Positions 32,400 to 43,600 of a DNA stretch of 64,000 bases are shown here, in pieces. Origin of the DNA: Fomes fomentarius (Eukaryota; Basidiomycota; Agaricomycetes; Polyporales; Polyporaceae); assembly GCA_022606135.1 (NCBI GenBank), contig JABYQN010000008.1:2294001-2358000 (forward strand), written 5' to 3'. The notes below the pieces were generated by a model, which searched no databases, had not been told where the DNA came from, and saw only the letters and a list, made by a program, of their open reading frames with translations. The first letter of the stretch is position 1, and every line of letters begins with the position of its first letter. The position numbers were made by a program, and so were the translations under genes.

Positions 32400-34577
32400 C
32401 CTGTTCGGCGGCGGCGGGAGACACGGAAGAAAAGGGAACTTGAAGGGAGACGGGGTGTGACTTGCAGTCAAGCTGGATCCGTCATGTCAAGATAACTGAC
32501 GGACGGGAATTGATGAGCGGAAGCTGTTGTTGGCACGCCCAACAGCTTCGTGCTTGATGGAAGTATGATGCATTGATGGCTCATGAGAATTATGCTAGTA
32601 CTTACTTGGCTTCACCTCACGCGCGGCTGCAGAACCATCCGCTCATATGTGCATCCTCCAGTCTCCACGATATATACAAGTGTGGCCGTAGACTTGGAAG
32701 ACGAGAGTGCCAGAATCTCGTTGGCAACGGACCTGCAACGGTGAAAGCGCTGTGACTGTGTCACGGAAGTGGCATCGTCACGCAGGCCGTATGTCACAGT
32801 CACGTTGGCTGAACTTGAATATTGCTTACTGCAGCCGGACAAATTGCACCTGGTCGTACGAGGATGCGTACCAGTACTGCTAGCGCGGGTCATCCGTTTA
32901 GAGATGCAGCAGGTGCACAAAGTCTGCGATCGCCTGCGGTCTGGCATCCAAGTACTATCAACTTGAAATACCCAACTCGGGTTCAAGTTGATGACCGACT
33001 CTTAGGCCCTGGTCGGCTGCACGGGATCTCGGACGTGGATACAGCCAAAATGATGGATATGGATTTCGCCGTAGTTAAGCGCTGGGATTTGGGAAATCCA
33101 GATCCGGAAAACCGTTCGGTGGACACTGCGGAGACACAGATCCACGGTCACGCTGGACGGCCGCGCATTGTCCGCCGTTCCTTATGTCGGAAATTTCCGG
33201 GGGCACGTCATGATCGTAGCGTTGAAGGGAGTGTGTGAGGTTGAAGATGTAGCATGGTCGACAACCATCTGAGGAAGACAACGCCGGGCCACCATAGTGG
33301 CACGAAGCTGGGAGTGTCATATAGCGTGAAGTGAAAGGCCGCTGACCCAATGTCAAGGAAACGGAGAGTTTTCCCAGTCCATGCCGGAATTCCATACTTC
33401 GGAGAAGCCCTGTCAAACAAAACACAAAAGTTCATCAGACTCAGACACTTCCATGATGAAATCTGAGGCGCCAGTGTATTATTGCAAAGAGTGTACACGG
33501 AGGTATGATCATGACATCGGCGCCGTAGCAGGGTGTGGGGGCCGAGAACAGCGGTCTATAAGGATAGAAGATCAGAATCTTTCAGCATCGTGCATGAAGC
33601 GGAATGCTAACAGAATACCATGGCCGCATACTTGTAACGACTATTCCAGCGGGTCTGGGGTCTTCGTCAAGCGACTGAATGGCCGTCGAGACCTTACGGA
33701 GGAGAGTCGATGGAGCCTGTCTCCCCATGGTACATAGTCTGCGTATTGAAACCTGGTCAATGGAGTAGCGATCATCTACAGCCCGACGCCCCCGAGAGAT
33801 ACGCTAACACAGGCCGGTTGATCGCGAGCAGCATATGCATATGTAACCAGGAAGTTCGAGAACACGGTGAGGTGTGTGATTTCCTGCTGACTTTCCCGCT
33901 GTGTGCTCTTCGGTCAGCGACGGAAATGACTGTGCGAGCTCACTTAGGGGGGTTCCACCGTTCTTCGCGTTGCGGTAGCGGCTACTATAGTACTAGAAGG
34001 AGAAGAGCTACTTACGTGAAGTCTCCCGGCGAGTCCCAGTCAAGCCCTCAATGTACCAAAATCAGGCAACGCGCATGCTCTCTCCAAAGAAGTACTGATG
34101 CAACCTGAGAACTATTAGTCGACTAGAGCATGAGGGGGATAGCCATAGCCGGTAAGTTCTTACTCGTCCACGATCTATCGGGCGTCTACGGCAACAATCC
34201 CAAAATGGGAGGTGTCGTTCTACATTGGCCCAAGCCATTAACCAGAAGCACATACCTAAGCCCTTGATGTACGTCGAGCACATCCTCTGAGCGTCTCGCC
34301 TCAGTGAGGTGGATACACGCTGGTGTATTACATAGTCGACCAGCGCGAATTGAATGATTAGTAGGTACTAGTACCCGGTTAGGTGCATTATACAGCGCAG
34401 GAGATGTTCGTATTCTAAGCGCAAAATGAGTGTGCATATGGATAGTTAAGGGCCGTGGCCCGCGAGCGGCTAGTAGTACAGCGATGTAGGCTCAATGAAA
34501 TGGTGATCGAAGCCCTATGTATGGGATTGGAAAGTACGCAAGTGCAGGAGCCCTGCCTTGGACACAGCTCATGCCAG
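32400..34577. other. Long gap without a confident gene
   Basis: About 2.2 kb between R11 and R12 in which I find no membrane helix with a neighbouring tail motif, no known domain and no RNA gene. Minus-strand 33498-33208 has an aromatic-rich open stretch (SAAFHFTLYDTPSFVPLWW) that could be a relic exon, but nothing supports it. Confidence 0.4.
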
Positions 34578-35858
34578 TCAGTACGGATGGTAGGGAGGCG
34601 GCAAGGGAGAGTCAGATTGGCCGTGTCTGGTATCACCGAACAAGTCGTCTGGCGGTCCTCCCGCGAGCCGCACTCCGCCGTCAGACTCCTGTCTGGGACC
34701 TCGAGGCACCTCGTCCAAGGCCTCCTCTTCCACCGCACGCCGGCCGCGTCCCGCAGGGGCGACTTCCTCGGCGATCGTCTCCTCGGCAACGGTGTGCGGG
34801 CCAGCGGCCGAGACCGCCTCCGACAGCGTCCTCGTCCTGGTGCGCTTCCCTCTCCTACCAGACCTTGCGGTGTATTCCGCGGCATCGAGGGAGAGAGACC
34901 TGTAAAGCAGCTCGCCGGTGAACGGTGTGGTGTGAAGGCGGTGAAGCTGCTCCAGGTCCGATGCGCCTGAGTCGCGCACGTCTCCGTAGTCCGCTGGGAA
35001 GGTGTTCAGCGCGAAGTGGCTCTCTTGAGAGGGACCGCCGTAGTCCCGCGTGCTTCGCCGCGAGATTTGGGGCGAGAGGAGCTTCGCGGACGAGGCGTAA
35101 CTGGGAACTGTAGGACGCGGGCGCTGGATCGGTTCTCGCCACGTTGTGGGAGGGGTACCCGTGAACCGTGGAGACTCGTTGAGATCCACTGATACGATAT
35201 AGTGAGCACCATGTCCTCGGAGCACCCAAGAGGCAAAGAACGCTCGAAGCTACATACCTTGCGGAGCTCGAGTGATTCGCCGCCTGCGGATGGCGCGCGA
35301 TAGGTAGTAACCCAAGATGACTATACCGAGAAGTACGACGCCGCCCGCAGCAGCGATTCCGCCGATAGTGCGCGAATTCAATTTGCCCTGGGTTGCTAAG
35401 GATTCGGAGGCCGTGGTGGGTTGCGGTGTAGAGGTAGATGTACCGTACGACGAGGTTGGGGGCCAACTGACCCATTGCTGCATACACCGTGTCGAACCAG
35501 CTGCGACATTTACGCTAGACATGGACTCGGCAGAGTTCCCTGCGCAATCAAAGAGCTTGAACCAAACTGCCGTGCCGACAGACAAATTGGTGGTCCAGCC
35601 GAAAGTGGTGTCATTGATAAAAGGAAATGATTGTGACGGTGTGGATGTGAAGTGAGTGGTGAAGATATCGAGCGTGTAAGGTGGGACGCCGCCGCTCCAG
35701 CTAATGACTGCGTGTTGGCATTGTTGTATATCCTCGGGAAAGCTCGCGTTCATGGCGGCGAGAGCAGGAGGCCAGAGAGTCAAGAGGAAAGCGAGAGCAG
35801 CAGGGTGTGCTCCTGATAACTGGAGGAACACTCGAAGAGAGGGGCGGCCATTGGGCAT
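34578..35858 (-). CDS. R12: Kre9/Knh1-like single-pass membrane protein with terminal PPPYHPY
   Basis: The ATG at 35858 opens a signal peptide (core LAFLLTLWPPALA), followed by the Ig-like domain with QCQHAVISWSGGVPPYTLDI, FGWTTNLSVGTAVWFKLFD and a closing Cys (STRCMQQW). This is the Kre9/Knh1 pattern. A short stalk leads to the helix IGGIAAAGGVVLLGIVILGY and RAIRRRR. A GTATGT intron at about 35257 separates the tail exon (acceptor about 35190), which is long (about 200 residues), holds DGGVRLAGGPPDD and ends SPLPPPYHPY. Start, splice and stop are all consistent, so this is one of the best-defined members. R2, R14 and R15 share the ectodomain type. Confidence 0.85.
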
Positions 35859-36824
35859 CGGGACGATGGTGACTGCTAATATACTGTCGGGCACCGAGTG
35901 CGGCCCAGGCATTTCAATAAACTCACCTCGGTTCCCTGTCTCAAGTGGGCTTGACAAACGATAAGGGTCTCCATTCCTCGTATGAGCTTGTACGCAGGAT
36001 GAAAATAGTGTACGCCTGTAGCGGCCATGGTTTCCGGCGTTGGTATCGTTGCAAACCATGGCGGACGAATGCATCACATCGGCGACGGAGAACTCCTATG
36101 CAGAGCTTTCAGCAAGAGATCCCTGAGGGGAATCAGAAGTGAGGGACCTGAGGAAACCCGACTCGTGCGGGATACGGACTACAGCGGTGCGTCGCTAGTG
36201 CGGACAGCGCTGAGTGGCAGGGTGGACGTCATTGGGCCGTCTAGCAACGGTTGTGCTGCTGCTGCTGCGTTAAGGGAGATAGTCGGCACATACCTTCCTA
36301 TTGACGACAAGCTATATACCCTCGAGTCATCGTAGGCTAGACAGACCACTAGCGCGTTACTGATTGTTGTTTCGATGTTCGCTCGGCGTGATAGCAAGGT
36401 CGCACGAGTAGAAGCGATCTCTATGCTTTGCGCATACGAGGTGGACAACATAATGTGAACAGCATAAGATGAACCAAGCTCAGGGGTTCGGAACGCACCT
36501 CAAAGCTTTTGGACTTATGAACGCATGAATACGTCATCTTTCCGCTCAAAGCTTATGTTTAAACATAGAAACACAGAACCTAGAGCAGGTAGGGTCGACG
36601 GCGCTCGTTGATGCTATCGCCCACGCCCGGCTAGTAAACTCGGATTGCCCCACGTCATAATCCGGAAATAGGAAGCAAGCCACCGGACCTGAGTTGACCG
36701 TCTCGGATGGAAAATGCCCCGATTTGGTCATACGCAACAATGCTTGAACAGTGTTGAACAATTGCAGCCCGGCCATCCTGTGCAAGATTGAGGTATCACG
36801 ATCACGATCACGATCACAGCGGTA
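35859..36824. other. Intergenic, with (CACGAT)n microsatellite
   Basis: No supported gene. A short run of ATCACG units lies at about 36793-36818, directly after the R13 stop side. Confidence 0.5.
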
Positions 36825-37754
36825 TCAACCATGTTTGCTTGCAGTCGAGATGTCTGGTATACCGCGGGGATCGTCCGACTGACGCTCGTGTGTACGCGGC
36901 ACCGTGCCCGCGAGGTCCACAGCATCAATCGCGCTCTCCACCTTGTCGCCGCCGCCCTGACTCTCGATCCTTCCCGGCTGCGCGCGCGTCGCGCCACCAG
37001 CATGCATCTCCGTCGCTTCACGTACTGCCTCCATGGACGACCGTTCCTCTCTTGTGCTCGGAAGAGAGGCCACCTCGAAAGATGCTCCAGACGGCCGTCG
37101 GCGAAGCGGCGCGCGACGGGACGATATCGAACCCCCCTGCGAAGAGTCGGCCAGAACGTCAGATGGCAGTTGCTGTAGGGGAAGTAATAGAGGTAAGGGG
37201 CTAGGCGCTTCGGCGGATGTCGCTGCGCTGCTGTGGATCGATGAGCGTTGCCGGCGCGCACTAGCCAGCTCGTAGGTATGCAGCGAGCTCTTCTTCGACA
37301 GAGGCGGACTCCTGTGCAGACCCCGCACGCTCGATTCAGTCCGCAGCGTCTGCTGGTCCTGGTCGTCCTGATGGCCAGAGGAACCCAGACTGTCTGCATC
37401 TGTAAAGAATGGTCAATCCAGTAACCAAAACGAGACGTGGTACCATGTGCCTGACTTACCTAGATTCCTCCCGATGCGTCGACGTTTGCGCCGACGTCTG
37501 GCCTCCGAGATGAAGCAGTACAGAGCCAAAGTCCCAGAGAGAAGGGCAGCAGCGGCCGTGACGGCGATGCCAGCAATCGCGCCTCGACTCAGTGGTGGTC
37601 GTGCTGAGTTCACAGTCCTGCCCTCAAGCGCATGGTACGACCATGTCGAAGCGCGCTGGGCCAGCGACTCTGTGCTGGTGAGAGCGAGGTTCATCTGTGC
37701 GCTTGTGACACAGATGAAGAACGATAGCGAGATGACGAGGCGATAGAGGGGCAT
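36825..37754 (-). CDS. R13: single-pass membrane protein with minimal ectodomain
   Basis: From the ATG at 37754 a signal peptide (LVISLSFFICVTSAQ) is followed by only about 35 polar residues (NLALTSTESLAQRASTWS), then the helix AIAGIAVTAAAALLSGTLAL and EARRRRKRRRIG. A GTAAGT donor and a TTTACAG acceptor near 37400 give a 58-nt intron. The second exon encodes a basic, Ser-rich tail (LHRSPPLSKKSSLHTYELAS, SSRRAPLRRRPSGASFEVAS) ending STASKHG at 36825. No Ig-like or sandwich domain is present and no PPxY. Either the ectodomain was lost or the protein works as a stub that partners another chain; both are guesses. Confidence 0.7.
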
Positions 37755-38667
37755 GCAGCTCAGACCAACAATGAGCCTGACGCTGCCTCTGTGCCCGAAG
37801 TCCGGACCATGCGGCATTCAGATGTTCCTGTTATTTTATCCACCCAGCGTTGGAAACATGATCATCACACGCGTAGCACGGCAATGACGGAGGAGTGCCT
37901 ACCTGGGGTGGGAAGGAAGGATGCAGAGCGGTGTCATTGACCAGCGAATGTGCAAGTGAGACTGATATACCGCTGGTGCCACATGTGGCACTGCGCACCG
38001 TCAGGCAACACGTCACCGATATGATGGGATCTCGGCCAGCTGGCGTACCGTGATCTCGAAAGTTAACCGATATTGAAGGGCCACTCCGACGCAGATGACG
38101 TAGCTAGGACCGAGGTATTGGTAATGCCTGGGCATGCGTACGTCTGGTATCCATGCCTCTGCGAGATCAAGAGGACGAACAGCCTGCGACAGCAAGGTTA
38201 GACTGCGTGCTTGCGAGATGAAAGAGCGATATTAAGAGCGCGCGTCGAATGCTACAACGACGATAGACGTCCTACGCCACACCTGGTACAACAAGTTCGA
38301 CATCAGATACGTATTACTCATGTTAATAGTGGAAGGTAAAGACGCACCCCGATACGAAGTCCAAGTCTCTGTGGACGCCATCTGTCCAGCGTTCAGTTAT
38401 TGTTATGATATCGTGATCACAGGAACACTCACTCGCCGTATAGAGAAGCATCGAGCGAGAAGGGAGTCAGAGCAGAGCAGTGGTAGTGACCAGCACATAT
38501 GCAACAAGATATATATCAACGATAGCATGAGACAGCAAAGCATAGCACATCGCGAAAGCGTCAACCTGCGTGAACAGAAGAGACCACCATCTCAGCTGGC
38601 ATACCAAACCGATACAGCTAGACGACTCACCAAAACACAGAATCCATCCATTATCGTGAACTATCTG
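37755..38667. other. Intergenic, no gene seen
   Basis: Upstream of R13 and downstream of R14. No supported coding frame. Confidence 0.45.
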
Positions 38668-40011
38668 CTAGTCATACTGCTGATACGGCGGCGGCACGGG
38701 CGCGCCCTCGTCCGGACCATCAACATCTGTCGCCTCCGTAACCTCGATCCTCGGGGGAGGCGGCCCTCCCGCAAGCCGTACACCCGCATCCCTCTCCTGC
38801 ATCGACCCAGCGTGAGAGTACTGAGACCCCCGGGGTACACCGCCCAACCCACTCCCTCCCGCGACTCCCGAACTTGAAACCAAAGACGAGCGCGGGCGGA
38901 TCTCGCCCGACTTCAGGCCTGAAGTTGAAGAACGCCTAGCCGACCATACGGAAACAGATGCTCTAGCGCTGTTCGAATCGACTGCGCTGAGACGAGCGTT
39001 GGGTGAGGCTGCGCCGGAAGCTGGGATGACCATGCTCTGGGTACGAGATGTGGCGGCGTAGTGCGAGGGCGATGAGACCCCAGAGGGGTAGTGCGAAGGC
39101 GATGAGACCCCAGAACGGTAATGCGCGGAGGACGCGTTTGAAGGGCTGGACGGCGCCCGCGGAGCTTGGGAGTACGCAGCAGAGGTGCGAGCCTGACCCA
39201 TCATCGCTGCTTTACTCGACATATGCGGTTGGGTAGGGGTAAGGGTTGATTCATTGAGATCTGTGAGGGTTGAGAAACTGGGTACCTAGGTAGAGGGTGT
39301 AGCGACTAAGGGCGACATACCAACTGCGCGATCACCGCGACCCCTCCTCGTCCGCGTCCAAAGCCAGTAGGCCAGCACAGATAGTAAGATGCCGAGGAGT
39401 GCTGCACCAATGGCGATACCAGCGACGGCGCCGGAGCTCAGCGACTTGCTCGAACCGTTTTGGGAGGACGGAAGACCCGTGGATCCTCCCGCCGCGCTGG
39501 TGGATGATCGCGAAGATGATGTCGACGCGTCCAACGAAACCGACGACGCTGACGTTGCGTCAGATGCGGACGTAGTCCCTGTTGGAGTTGCAGAGGTTGT
39601 ATCCGTAGGAGGCGGGCTAGTTGACTGCGCAGTTGTAGAAGGCGCCGTGGGGGAGGCAGGAGGTGGGCTGTCCGTCGAGATCGAGGTTGATATCGTGCTC
39701 CCTCCAAGACAACTGCTATCTGGCCCAGCCTGAACTTGCACTGGCTCGAACTGGACTGTAATTGGCGTCGAGTCGGAAAGAACGATACCGAACTGCGTCC
39801 CTCCAGAAAGGTTGACGGACCATTGGAAGGACTTGTCGCCGATCCCGCTGAACGTCTCCAGGATGTCGCCAATCCCTGAGCTAGTGACAGACGTGATCTT
39901 CAGTGTATACGGAGCCTCGCCGCCATCCCAACTGAAGGTCGTAGGGACGCATTGGGTTGGAGGCTTGGGAGAATGGATCTCTAGGAACGTCGCCATCGGT
40001 CTGAATTCCAA
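38668..40011 (-). CDS. R14: Kre9/Knh1-like single-pass membrane protein with repeat-bearing tail and PPPYQQYD end
   Basis: The first exon encodes PKPPTQCVPTTFSWDGGEAPYTLKI, SFQWSVNLSGGTQFGIVLSD and SSCLGGS, a complete Kre9/Knh1-like domain with its two Cys, a Ser/Thr/Ala stalk, the helix GAVAGIAIGAALLGILLSVL and RTRRGRG. An intron with GTATGT donor (about 39320) leads to the tail, which contains a tandem repeat of the unit (S/P)SHYxSGVSSP, a DAGVRLAGGPPPP motif and the end PVPPPYQQYD. In the first exon MATFLEIHS follows an acceptor (GAATTCAG), and no signal peptide is present, so the true start is an upstream exon between 40030 and 41100. Confidence 0.8.
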
Positions 40012-41135
40012 TATGTATAGTACGCAACGTGAATAGGGGACTTCATGACACGGGTTAAAGGCAGACCGTTCCTGTGGAGGATGAAGGCTTACGGTAGCGC
40101 ACTAATCCAAAACTGCGCAGCTATCTAGACGAGCAATTGTTTTCGCAGCTTGATTGAGGCCTGGATTCTGGGAATGGATTTGCAACGTGGACATGGTTTT
40201 TTTTGCAACTGCACACATACCAGGATCAACACAAGCGCGTCTCCAAGATGTTTGAGGTTATAAAGAGGAAGACAACAGTCCGCTCGTTCGACGGAGGGTC
40301 CCCCAACACATCCACAGCGACTCGGAGGGGTAGTATGTCAAGGTGAGAGACTGCGGTAGGGGGAGGCACCCCAGACAGAGCGATATTCGGAATGCATACT
40401 TCATGTCCGGGGCCGCCGCTCCGTTGGCGCATGGCACGGGCGCAGCTCGCGTGTGCCTCTGTGGGTGGACCCTGGGAGTGCGGTGGCTGCATGGCGCCTG
40501 GTAGTTGCACTGGTTGTGGACAGAGCAACGCATGACAGAGACAGCAAGCCCGCCTGAGTTCGGTTGCTCATATGCATGAAGGCACGATCTTCGCCTACTT
40601 CAAGCGAGACACCTCGAATGACTTGAACGACCTTCTTCCCTGTTATGGCTGTCCACTCGCGGTGAGACTCGAGAGAAGTAGAGAGAAAGGGGTTGCATAG
40701 AACAGCGAGCATAGCAGAGGCTGGAGCTGAACGATGCAGCTCAGCGTGGCAGCCTGACGGACATGGTCGTGGTCAGGGAACTCGTCAGATTCGGCTACCC
40801 CCACTACCAGCATTAGCGTGACTGTCATACACAGTCATATACTGTCACGCTGCCATCGTAAGGCTAACTACTTGATGTCACGTCAATAGTGGCATAAACC
40901 CAATACAACTTCCAAGGCACTGACTGTGCGACAACAGATACGACTCACTTTAGGTTGCCATCTTCATCAGTAGTGAGTAGCGCTGCCATATCGATAAGAC
41001 TCATCCGAACAGTATGATAGCACTACTATATGGAGAAGCAGCGCACGACGGACCACATGTGCTAGCCAGGGTCCCATCCGAAACTTGTCAGGCCTCGGAT
41101 ACAACAGCATTACGACTCTCGCCCTCTCGCTCTGC
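40012..41135. other. Intergenic, probable unseen 5' exon of R14
   Basis: No confident gene. Hydrophobic minus-strand peptides occur near 40830-40640 but I could not join them to R14. A T8 run lies at 40197. Confidence 0.35.
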
Positions 41136-42129
41136 TCAGATTACCAACGCTCGTAGCTTCGGCGACTTTGAACGGCTGATTGGTGGAGACAGCGTCTGCT
41201 GTGGGCCCAATAGCGGTGCGTCTTCGTTGTCATCCGCCTCCCTTCGCAGTGGTGTGTGAGAATCGGCGCTCGCCCCGCCGTCAACGTGTACTTCAGCCTC
41301 TGCTGCATCGAATAGGACCACTGACGGAGGTTTAGGACTGCGTCCCTTGGGACCATCAACAGCAAAACTGAAGATGGATGACGCGTTTGTCGGCGAGGTG
41401 ACCACGATGGTCGGGATTCCCATCGCGTGGAGTCGTTGCCCCAGCGTCCATGAGATGGATAGGCGGCTGGTAGTAGGCTCCCAGGAGTCGTCGTCAAATG
41501 CTGCACACAGATGTCAGTCGTCATTCGTCTCGTAGCTAGGCATATTGTGCATAAGTAAAGGGAGTTGACGTACCAGCGTGGGCGACGTCACGTCGACGTT
41601 CTCTCCATCGCAACCACAACCAGAGGACGAGACCCACTACGCCGAGGAATAGGCACGCCGCTGCCGCGAAGATGCCCCAAACCGCTTCATCGCTCATATC
41701 ATTCAAAGCCGCACCGACTCGCACAGTGTCCGGCACAGGCTCGGTGGAGCTCGGATCCGACGTCTTTACGGAGGTATCTTTGCCCTTGAGACACGAAGTG
41801 TCGTCGCCTGCTTGGACCGAGAACGACGAGGATGTAGCGCTCGCGCCTGTGCTGTCGAACAGGCGCATCACCATTCCGTTCTCAACCAAGTCAGGTGTCC
41901 AGGTGAAGGTGTGGTTCCAAATATTCATGAATGGCAACTCCACAGGCACGTCGATGCGTCCTGTCGGAATGCGGATGGACAGTGTGTATGGTGGCGTTCC
42001 GCCGCTCCATGCGAAGGCGTATGGTCGGCAGAGCGTCAATGTGGAGGGAGGAGGATCGATTGCATATTGTTGAGCATGCGCTTCAGGAAGGAGCGTGAGG
42101 AGAAGGAAAGTGGTACAGGATGTGAGCAT
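41136..42129 (-). CDS. R15: Kre9/Knh1-like single-pass membrane protein
   Basis: The ATG at 42129 opens a signal peptide (CTTFLLLTLLPEAHAQ), then LTLCRPYAFAWSGGTPPYTLSI, NHTFTWTPDLVENGMVMRLFD and DTSCLKG, the full Ig-like domain between its two Cys. The stalk is very short, then the helix AVWGIFAAAACLFLGVVGLV and RWRERRRD. A GTACGT donor near 41569 and an acceptor near 41504 join a tail exon that encodes FDDDSWEPTTSRLSISW, VTSPTNASSIFSFAVDG and ends KSPKLRALVI at 41136. The tail differs from that of R2, R12 and R14: no DGGVRLAGGP and no PPxY. Confidence 0.82.
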
Positions 42130-43600
42130 GCCATGTGTACGTCGGCGACCTTGACGGGCATTTCGGGTCTCCGTCGCGGTTGTATGTAGGACTTGGGAGC
42201 TAGAGCCGAGGGTGTGCATCTCACGCTGTCGTACATAACGAACAGATCATCTCCTGCCAACTGTGGTGGAGCTATAGCAAAATTGAAACTAACCTGTCTG
42301 TCTAGTCAACTTGGTTCGGAAGACCCGAGATTGTAGTCGAAGGTCAAGAGAGAGTCAAGGCGTGTTCAGTCGCCCATGAGCCCTGAGGCTCATATTGGAT
42401 ATCATCGCGAGCATGAGGGCGTGGCGATCCTGATTGTTGAACGCTCTGTGCTATATCAAACGGCGCTCTTGAGGACGCCCGTGTGTCCGACGTCTTGTTC
42501 GCGATGGCCGCTCGTGAGGCAGTCCCGGCGGGCAGTTGAGCGCCGTGGTGCTGACAGTGAGTCGCAATCCCGATGGGCGTGCGATACGTAGAGCTCGAAG
42601 AGCGCATCACATCCATCTGCACGTCCAGTTGCAGTGGTGATTGCATCCCGAGCCTCGTGTTCAAGTTGTTGCGGGCGGCTTCGAACTGCATCAGGATGCC
42701 TCAGACATGTGCTCGGGCGAAGGTAGCACCTGTAAGTGAAGTCCCATTTGTTGTCAATCAGATATGGTGGTGTACTTACCTATTAGTATCGACTTAATGG
42801 AGGCGGAAGTAGGTCACTTTGCGCGTCTATTCTCTGAAGAAGGACTGGCGCACTGCCTGGCAGCCGTATACCAACCATCCGTAATTGTGTCGTGGTATCC
42901 TCGAGACACTGCTATGCTCATATGAACTCCTCGAGCCATCTGCTGCCGAGGTTCCTCTTATAGGCTGCTGAGGGCACGAGCTCGCTGCTGTGAGGCCCTA
43001 AGAGCTGACAATGGAACGCCGTCAGGTACCGTACTAGGCGGTGACTTCCATTAGCCAATGTGGGGGCATGACGGGTACACGAGTGGTGAAGTTGCCAGAT
43101 AGGGGCAGGAGCACTTTTAAACGTGGATTGGGCGTGCAGGAAGCTGCCTGGTTTGCTCGAGTGGGCTGGTGTGGTACGAGGGAACCGATCCATATGTAGG
43201 GCGGCATCGGGCTAGAAGTGTCAGCGCCTCAGCATCAAGGTCGAGATGGGGAAGCCTACTGTCATCCGGTCGCAAGGCCAGCGATCCGACCAGGGTCCAG
43301 GAGAGAGGACTTTTAATGGAGAAGCGGCATCAGAACCGGAGCTAGATGAAGAAGGTGACACTGCGAGGCAGCGGCGCAAGTCCAGTGGTATGAGAGGAGC
43401 CCTCACGCGGGGCTCGATACAACTCTACTACGGTCGTACCCTATACGGTGTGCGGTGTGAGTGCCGGGACTTCTTCTGAGGGCTAAATCCAAAGTATCAG
43501 TATTCAGACGGCTCTCACTGGCAGGTTTGAATGCAATTCCTGAATGATTGGAACTATACATGGCCAAGGAGGCCGAACCACAGTGTGCAATAGACTAACA
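42130..43600. other. Intergenic; weak hint of a small spliced minus-strand transcript
   Basis: A TATAAGAGG on the minus strand near 42955, a GTAAGT donor near 42779 and a CACTTACAG acceptor near 42732 suggest a short spliced RNA. The downstream exon (about 42731-42455) can be read as a 90-residue frame without a known domain. I do not call a gene. Confidence 0.25.

Noticed and set aside
36793..36818. ATCACG run as a regulatory element
   Set aside because: A plain hexanucleotide microsatellite with no further context.
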